Below, one piece after another: positions 1 through 3,841 of a DNA stretch of 6,136 nucleotides. The DNA lies in the NCBI GenBank assembly GCA_017549085.1, contig JAFYVO010000393.1:1-6136 (forward strand). Direction: 5' to 3'. Below the pieces are notes generated by a model, which had not been told where the DNA came from, did not search any database, and was given only the letters and a program-made list of their open reading frames with translations. Position 1 is the stretch's first letter; every line of letters begins with the position of its first letter. The position numbers and the translations under genes are program-made. The DNA comes from Thermoguttaceae bacterium (GTDB taxonomy: Bacteria; Planctomycetota; Planctomycetia; Pirellulales; Thermoguttaceae).

Positions 1-310
1 CGGACGCTCGGTTGACGCGAATTTGCCAACCGCAATTCGGGTCGGGCGCCAAAACGACGCGCGGTTTCGACCACTTCACGCCGTCGCGACTCTCCGTATA
101 GCCGATCGATTCTTTCGTCCGCCACGAGAACCACATCTTATACGTATCGCCTTCTTTGAGAAGCGTTACGTCAAAGCAAACGCCCAAATCGCCGCCGAGA
201 ACCGGGTTCGCCGGATGCTTAACCCAACCGCCCGCCGTTTCGGCGTAAAGTCGCGACGTTCCGAAACAAACGCAAGCGAAGAACGCCAGCGCTAACGCAA
301 GTCGTTTCAA
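1..310 (-). CDS. Secreted beta-propeller glycosidase-like protein (GH43/GH32 type), N-terminal part, runs off left edge
   Basis: The first 103 codons are visible; the gene continues beyond the left edge. The start is TTG at 310. An in-frame TAA lies two codons upstream, the next ATG is codon 59, and AAAGGAGGTT lies at the right distance, so TTG is well supported. Residues 1-23 form a Sec signal peptide (MKRLALALAFFACVCFG, then a likely cut after LYA). The mature part begins GGWVKHPANPVLGG, followed by CFDVTLLKEGDTYKMWFSW and GYTESRDGVKWSKP. The pattern 'NPVL..., Y.MWFSW, ...ES.DG..WS.P' is typical of five-bladed beta-propeller proteins of the GH43/GH32/GH117-like superfamily, each segment being one blade. 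It probably acts on a carbohydrate outside the cytoplasm, but the substrate cannot be read and the catalytic acids are not all in view. It lies 96 bp downstream of the MBL hydrolase on the same strand and may be co-transcribed with it. Confidence 0.72.
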   Translation of the reverse strand, partial: MKRLALALAFFACVCFGTSRLYAETAGGWVKHPANPVLGGDLGVCFDVTLLKEGDTYKMWFSWRTKESIGYTESRDGVKWSKPRVVLAPDPNCGWQIRVNRAS

Positions 311-317
311 CGTTTAA

Positions 318-325
318 CCTCCTTT
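318..325 (-). promoter_or_regulatory. Strong Shine-Dalgarno for the TTG-started propeller gene
   Basis: The minus strand reads AAAGGAGG here, with AGGAGG at 318-323, seven bases before the TTG at 310. It is the best ribosome binding site in the window and decides the non-ATG start of the propeller gene. Confidence 0.75.
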
Positions 326-342
326 AAACCGGACGATCGAAC

Positions 343-371
343 GCGGCGCTCCGAACGCGACAAAGCGCCGC
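343..371 (-). repeat. Perfect 8-bp inverted repeat between the MBL and propeller genes
   Basis: GCGGCGCT (343-350) and AGCGCCGC (364-371) are exact reverse complements with a 13-base spacer. The repeat lies 35 bases after the MBL stop codon and just before the Shine-Dalgarno of the propeller gene. On the minus-strand transcript no U-run follows (it continues GTTCGATCG), so it is not a classical intrinsic terminator. It may be an mRNA-stabilising hairpin, a partial attenuator, or chance in GC-rich DNA. Confidence 0.35.
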
Positions 372-406
372 CGTTTTCGTTCAATCGGTCGTTTTTCCGC
401 TTTCGC

Positions 407-1726
407 TCAAACGGCGCCGCGCGAGTCGAACGGGCCGTAAACCGCGGTAACGGTCATACTTTCGTCTTCGGCGGTCAGGTAGTACACCTTGTACTTTTTG
501 CCGCCGTCGTAAACCTTCACGACGACGGTGCCGGTGCGCTCGACGAGTTTTTTGAGCCAAGGCTTTCCTTCCATCATCGGAGCGTTCCCCGGGTGAATCG
601 TCGTCGGACAGATCAAGCGGTCGCCCGGATACGACGCTTCGTCGGTCATCGCCGACGCGGTGTTGTTTTGCAGGTGCCAACGGTCCCAAACGCAGGTAAC
701 GTAAACTCGCGGCTGCGTCGCTTTAACGAAGCCCGGCGACATCGCGTCTTTATACGAGTGGTGGTTCGACTTGCAGACGTCGACCGGCCCGGCCGCGCGT
801 CCGACTTCCCCTTCGTAGTCGACCGGTTTGCCGTCTTCGTCGAGGAGCGGGCAGCTGACGTCGCCGCCGCTGAAGAAACGGAACGGCCCGAACGACGTAA
901 CGGTCGCCAAACTGCAGGTGTTTTCGTTAATCGAACCCGCCGTATTTTTCGGGTTTTTCGCGTAATAGTCGACCGTTTCCTCGCCTTGACCGGTCCAAAC
1001 GACGCCGTTGCGGCAAATGTTGCGAACGTGGAAGTCGTATTTTTCCGGTTCGTTGACCAACTTAATTTGGTCGAGCGCGCCGACGACGAACGCTTCGCGC
1101 TTGAGACCGTCGTTCTTTTCTTTGTAATCGAGGAACTTGCGCCAGTTTTCGCGGTCGCGCGGCGCTTTGTCGATCGGTTGTTTGTAATCCGGGTAACCGC
1201 GGTCGAACGCCGCGCCAAACGAGTAATATTCGGCGACTTGCGTGAACCCGCTGATTTGGTAATCGCCGCGCCCCTCGGCGACGCCGACGCCGACGCGCCA
1301 GCTTCCGATGTGGTCGTCGTGGAAGTGCGACGCGACGACGTAGTCGATCTTCTCGATCCCCGGCTTGGCGCGACCGATGTAACGAGCGATCCACTCGCCC
1401 GGGCGGCGCGATTCGTTCGGCTTGATCGCGACTTTATCCTTATACGACGCCGCGTCGCGGTCGCCCGCGTCGGTCAAAATCGTCGTGCCGTCCGGGCAGA
1501 TTTGGAAGCAGCTTTCGCCGACGCCGGTGTGAATGAAGTTGAGGTCGTATTCCCCCTCTTGCCAACCGCGATACGGCTTCCCGACTTCGCCGTCCGGGTC
1601 GGAACCGGCGACTTCCAGCAAGTTCGCCAGTTGCGCGGCGCCGGCGTTTTGCGCGTTCGCGCCCAAAAGTCCCGCGACGCTAAAAAAAGCCGCCGCCCCG
1701 ATAAATTCTCTGCGATTCGTTTTCAT
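407..1726 (-). CDS. Tat-exported metallo-beta-lactamase-fold hydrolase (ComEC-type MBL domain)
   Basis: A 439-residue protein. Residues 1-30 look like a twin-arginine signal: NRREFIG at 4-10, then a hydrophobic stretch (AAAFFSVAGLLGANA), so it probably folds and binds metal in the cytoplasm before export. The MBL metal-binding motif is H134-F-H136-D137-D138-H139 in VASHFHDDHIG. Other expected elements are TDAGD (85-89), Asp289 in FSGGDV, and His322/His323 in SNHHSYKD, resembling the 'HHGS' element of ComEC-type MBL domains. It lacks the membrane parts of ComEC, so it is a stand-alone exported enzyme, not a DNA-uptake channel. The residues between about 150 and 280 (rich in Tyr, Lys and Arg) form an insert I cannot assign. 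The reaction and substrate are unknown; hydrolysis of an ester or phosphodiester would suit the fold. It starts at ATG 1726 behind a weak GAGAGAG element and has its own promoter candidate. The propeller gene follows. Confidence 0.85.
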   Translation of the reverse strand: MKTNRREFIGAAAFFSVAGLLGANAQNAGAAQLANLLEVAGSDPDGEVGKPYRGWQEGEYDLNFIHTGVGESCFQICPDGTTILTDAGDRDAASYKDKVAIKPNESRRPGEWIARYIGRAKPGIEKIDYVVASHFHDDHIGSWRVGVGVAEGRGDYQISGFTQVAEYYSFGAAFDRGYPDYKQPIDKAPRDRENWRKFLDYKEKNDGLKREAFVVGALDQIKLVNEPEKYDFHVRNICRNGVVWTGQGEETVDYYAKNPKNTAGSINENTCSLATVTSFGPFRFFSGGDVSCPLLDEDGKPVDYEGEVGRAAGPVDVCKSNHHSYKDAMSPGFVKATQPRVYVTCVWDRWHLQNNTASAMTDEASYPGDRLICPTTIHPGNAPMMEGKPWLKKLVERTGTVVVKVYDGGKKYKVYYLTAEDESMTVTAVYGPFDSRGAV

Positions 1727-1777
1727 TTCGACGCTCTCTCAATGCGATAAAGCCTAAACTTTGCCCCGCGCCGCCGA

Positions 1778-1787
1778 CGGTCGACCG
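1778..1787. promoter_or_regulatory. Perfect 10-bp palindrome in the MBL gene leader
   Basis: CGGTCGACCG is a perfect palindrome about 15-25 bases after the predicted transcription start of the MBL gene. It could be an operator half-site pair. Such palindromes also arise easily in this CpG-rich sequence. Confidence 0.2.
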
Positions 1788-1808
1788 CAAACGACGCGCT
1801 TTCCCGAT

Positions 1809-1837
1809 ATTGTACCAAATCGGCGCCGCGAACGCAA
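1809..1837 (-). promoter_or_regulatory. Sigma-70-type promoter candidate for the MBL gene
   Basis: On the minus strand a -35 element TTGCGT (1832-1837) is followed by exactly 17 bases and a -10 element TACAAT (1809-1814), which matches TATAAT at five of six positions. Transcription would begin near 1802, leaving a leader of about 75 bases before the ATG at 1726. The site is just downstream of the lipoprotein terminator, where a new transcription unit is expected. Confidence 0.45.
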
Positions 1838-1893
1838 GAAACCGGCGACGAAATTTACCAAAAAAGCCGTTTTCATCGCCGCCGTCCAACGCT

Positions 1894-1935
1894 AACAAAA
1901 AACGCGCTCCAACGTTTCGCCGTCGGGGCGCGTTT
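1894..1935 (-). terminator. Intrinsic terminator after the DUF1559-lipoprotein unit
   Basis: The minus-strand transcript, 25 bases after the lipoprotein stop codon, forms AAACGCGCCCC - 14-base loop - GGAGCGCGTTT. The stem is CGCGCCCC/GGAGCGCG with a single mismatch, extended by three A-T pairs. It is followed by the U-rich run TTTTTTGTTA. Stem, loop and U-tract all fit rho-independent termination. The plus-strand side has only TTTGTTT and no gene that would need it. Confidence 0.75.
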
Positions 1936-1960
1936 GTTTCGTCGATTCAAACGCCGAAAA

Positions 1961-2386
1961 TCATTCTTCGCTCGTCAATTCGAAGTTAATCGGGTCTTTT
2001 TGCCCTTCGGCGACCGTCGCTTCGAGCGTCGATTGAGTGTTGTATTTCGTCGGGATATAGCTGACGGAAATTACGTCCATTCCGCGTTCGATTTGTTCTT
2101 GCGTCGGGTTTTCGATCTTTTCCTTTTTGTCCGCCGTGATCGCGACGCCGAGCGTTCCCGGCGTGACGCGCGCTTCGTACTTGCCGTCGACGATTTGAGC
2201 GCCGGAAGTCGTCCCGGCCCCTCCCTTCGGCGCGAAAGTAATGTAACCTTCTTTCACCGGTTCGCCGTCGAAGGTAACCGTCCCCTTAACCGCCGTGAAG
2301 CCGTCTTTCGGCTCGCAACCGCAGAAGGCGACGCAGCAGAGCGCCAACGTCGTCGCAAAAACCGCTTTCCAACTCGCTTTCAACAT
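1961..2386 (-). CDS. Small lipoprotein with transthyretin/carboxypeptidase-regulatory-like domain
   Basis: A 141-residue protein started at ATG 2386, chosen because AAAGGAG lies eight bases upstream and because this start puts a signal peptide at the N terminus. Residues 1-23 are KASWK, a hydrophobic core (AVFATTLALCCVAF), then CGC; Cys24 is the likely lipidated residue, although the lipobox (F-C-G-C) is slightly atypical in having Phe at -3. The mature part has the pattern VKGTVTFDGEPVKEGYITF at 33-51, followed by a Gly-rich turn and GKYEARVTPG. This beta-sandwich signature is common in short planctomycete lipoproteins of unknown role, often encoded beside DUF1559 genes, as here. It would be anchored to a membrane facing the periplasm and is a plausible Lnt substrate. 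It lies 108 bp downstream of the DUF1559 gene, with no good terminator between, and is followed by a strong terminator. Confidence 0.85.
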   Translation of the reverse strand: MLKASWKAVFATTLALCCVAFCGCEPKDGFTAVKGTVTFDGEPVKEGYITFAPKGGAGTTSGAQIVDGKYEARVTPGTLGVAITADKKEKIENPTQEQIERGMDVISVSYIPTKYNTQSTLEATVAEGQKDPINFELTSEE

Positions 2387-2394
2387 ATTAAAAT

Positions 2395-2401
2395 CTCCTT
2401 T
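2395..2401 (-). promoter_or_regulatory. Shine-Dalgarno that fixes the lipoprotein start
   Basis: The minus strand reads AAAGGAG, eight bases before the ATG at 2386. The reading frame stays open to an ATG at 2482, but that would add 32 basic residues ahead of the signal peptide, so the internal ATG is preferred. Confidence 0.7.
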
Positions 2402-2427
2402 CTTCGTCGAGATTTTGCAACGCGCCC

Positions 2428-2469
2428 CGCTCCGCAGCGACTTTTTCAAGCGCAAAGGCGGCCGGAGCG
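2428..2469 (-). repeat. Inverted repeat in the DUF1559-lipoprotein spacer
   Basis: CGCTCCG (2428-2434) and CGGAGCG (2463-2469) are exact reverse complements, 28 bases apart, in the 108-bp spacer. No U-run follows on the minus strand. If it folds it may stabilise the upstream mRNA or set the ratio of the two products; it may also be chance. Confidence 0.25.
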
Positions 2470-2494
2470 CGATTTTATTCAAACGTCGCTAAAC

Positions 2495-3508
2495 TCAGTT
2501 GAGATTCGTTTCGCCGCCGTCGGACGTCGAAAGAGCGCGCCAAGTTTGCAGGTTGACGGTGTCGCTGAAGTAACGGACGGAACCGTCGCACATCGAGGCG
2601 TTGACGCCGCCGGAGTGGTGGGACTTCGCCGGGAAGGTCGCGCCGAACCAGTTGCCGGCGCCGTGGTGCGGGAAGGGCGGGTTAAAGTCGTTCATATCCC
2701 AACCGGCGCGGCCGTGGTCGGTCGACGCGGTCGTGTTCGGGCCGTTGTAGGTGGTGAACCCGGCGCCGTTCGAGAAGATGACGCAACCGTAGTTCCCTTT
2801 ATAACCGCTGGTGTTCGGGTTGACGACCGCTTCGGACATGCAGAGCGTGTTCGAGGTTCCGTCGGTGATCGCCGCCAATTTGACCGCTTCGTTGTGGGTG
2901 AACGGCGCTTTCTTCGACTTGTACGATTCGCGACCGTCCCAGTTGACGACTTCGTCCTTGCGGAAGTTGGAGTTCCCGAGGTTGACGACGTAGCAGGAAC
3001 GACGGTGGCACCAGTTTTCCGCCGACGCTTCGCCGATCGCTTGCTGTTCGCTCGGGCATTGGTGCGCGGAAATCAGCGCGGTGCGGTATTCGTAGTGGCC
3101 CGGGTTGTCGGCTTTCGACTGTCCGTTGACGCGCGTCGTGTCGGCGTTGTTATTGTAACCTTTGCCGGTGCCGGTGAAGGCCAAACCGCTGTAGAGCGCC
3201 GCTTGTTCGATGAACGGCAGCGTGCGAGCGTGCCAAGAGAAACGGTCGCAGTCCCCGTCGGCGCTGTTCGGATTCAGAACGAGCATCGCCATCGGGAAAC
3301 GGTCTTGGTTTTGGTCTGCGTAGGTTTGGCAAGCCAACGCCAATTGCTTCAAGTTGTTCGTGCATTGCATGCGACGCGCCGCTTCGCGAGCCGCTTGAAC
3401 CGCCGGCAAAAGCAAGCCGATCAAAATCCCGATAATCGCGATAACGACCAACAATTCGACGAGCGTAAAACCGCTTTTACGTCCCGTTCCCAAAACGTTC
3501 GCTTTCAT
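2495..3508 (-). CDS. DUF1559 domain protein with type IV prepilin-like leader
   Basis: A 337-residue protein. The start at ATG 3508 is chosen because AAGGG lies seven bases upstream and because it places a short basic leader before the cleavage motif: KSG13|FTLVE18, with Glu at +5 as in type IV prepilins and type II secretion pseudopilins. A hydrophobic helix spans 14-34 (VVIAIIGILIGLLLPAVQ), followed by the conserved REAARRMQCTNNLKQ. The DUF1559 body includes ITDGTSNTL (214-222), and the tail has the H-x9-DG motif (His298 to Asp308-Gly309, then SVRYFSD). This architecture is strongly expanded in Planctomycetes. The protein should be cut by a prepilin peptidase and sit at the membrane or cell surface; its precise role is unknown. 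The length is normal for the family. It is the first gene of a likely two-gene unit with the lipoprotein. Confidence 0.95.
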   Translation of the reverse strand: MKANVLGTGRKSGFTLVELLVVIAIIGILIGLLLPAVQAAREAARRMQCTNNLKQLALACQTYADQNQDRFPMAMLVLNPNSADGDCDRFSWHARTLPFIEQAALYSGLAFTGTGKGYNNNADTTRVNGQSKADNPGHYEYRTALISAHQCPSEQQAIGEASAENWCHRRSCYVVNLGNSNFRKDEVVNWDGRESYKSKKAPFTHNEAVKLAAITDGTSNTLCMSEAVVNPNTSGYKGNYGCVIFSNGAGFTTYNGPNTTASTDHGRAGWDMNDFNPPFPHHGAGNWFGATFPAKSHHSGGVNASMCDGSVRYFSDTVNLQTWRALSTSDGGETNLN

Positions 3509-3515
3509 TTTGCAA

Positions 3516-3520
3516 CCCTT
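3516..3520 (-). promoter_or_regulatory. Shine-Dalgarno that fixes the DUF1559 start
   Basis: The minus strand reads AAGGG, seven bases before the ATG at 3508. The frame is open to an ATG at 3613, but that extension is rich in Phe, Arg and Cys and would bury the prepilin leader. Confidence 0.6.
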
Positions 3521-3665
3521 GTATCGAAAAATAAAAAATGGAAATATCTTCAACGCGAAAAAATCGCGTCGTTTACAACGATAAAAAGAGCGGCAAGAAT
3601 AAGGACGAAACAAAAACCGACGTCGTAACGCGCCGTTTTCGTTTTCTCAATCTCAACCTAACAAT

Positions 3666-3694
3666 AATATAACGTCAAAGAGAACGTCGCGCAA
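3666..3694 (-). promoter_or_regulatory. Sigma-70-type promoter candidate for DUF1559-lipoprotein unit
   Basis: On the minus strand TTGCGC (3689-3694) is followed by 17 bases and TATATT (3666-3671), five of six matches to TATAAT. Transcription would begin near 3658. The -35 sequence closely resembles that of the MBL promoter candidate (TTGCGT), which supports both. The spacer holds part of a direct repeat of AACGTC (plus strand: 3671-3676 and 3683-3688), and an inverted repeat (3690-3704) covers most of the -35, so the promoter may be regulated. Confidence 0.45.
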
Positions 3695-3704
3695 GTCTTT
3701 TGCG
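3690..3704. promoter_or_regulatory. Operator-like inverted repeat overlapping the -35
   Basis: CGCAA (3690-3694), five bases, then TTGCG (3700-3704) form a perfect dyad. One arm is part of the predicted -35 of the DUF1559 promoter. A bound protein there would compete with RNA polymerase. The dyad is short, so chance is a real alternative. Confidence 0.25.
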
Positions 3705-3841
3705 TCACAATTTCACCACAATAGCAAAAAATGTGGAAAAATTTCCGCGAACAACGTCTTTGCTTCAACAGCCTATTCCCTCCGTCTTAACGCCGGCGAC
3801 GCGTTTCCCTTCGGTTTTCGACAATATTTCCGATAATAATG

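Larger units (their letters stand above)
3509..3841. other. 333-bp intergenic region between lnt and the DUF1559 gene
   Basis: No gene is seen here. The stretch is clearly richer in A and T than its surroundings. It holds the DUF1559 promoter candidate and a leader of roughly 150 bases. Between the promoter and lnt lies an A-tract block (GGAAAAATTTCC, 3735-3746). Close to the lnt stop there is only a weak 5-bp hairpin (AACGC 3789-3793 / GCGTT 3801-3805) without a U-run, so no clear lnt terminator is visible and read-through from lnt is possible. Confidence 0.6.

Noticed and set aside
23..295. 90-residue open frame on the plus strand at the left edge
   Set aside because: The minus strand here encodes a signal peptide and propeller blades with an ideal ribosome binding site, so the plus frame is a shadow.
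593..1750. 385-residue open frame on the plus strand over the MBL gene
   Set aside because: Arg/Val/Ala-rich shadow of a clearly conserved gene on the minus strand, with no family signature.
1934..3628. 564-residue open frame on the plus strand
   Set aside because: It lies antisense across the lipoprotein, DUF1559 and intervening DNA, including a terminator and promoter region. The product is Arg/Val-rich with no recognisable fold. Strong NCG codon preference on the other strand removes antisense stops, which explains its length.
3789..3805. Terminator of lnt
   Set aside because: The stem is only 5 bp and no U-run follows on the minus strand; too weak to call.
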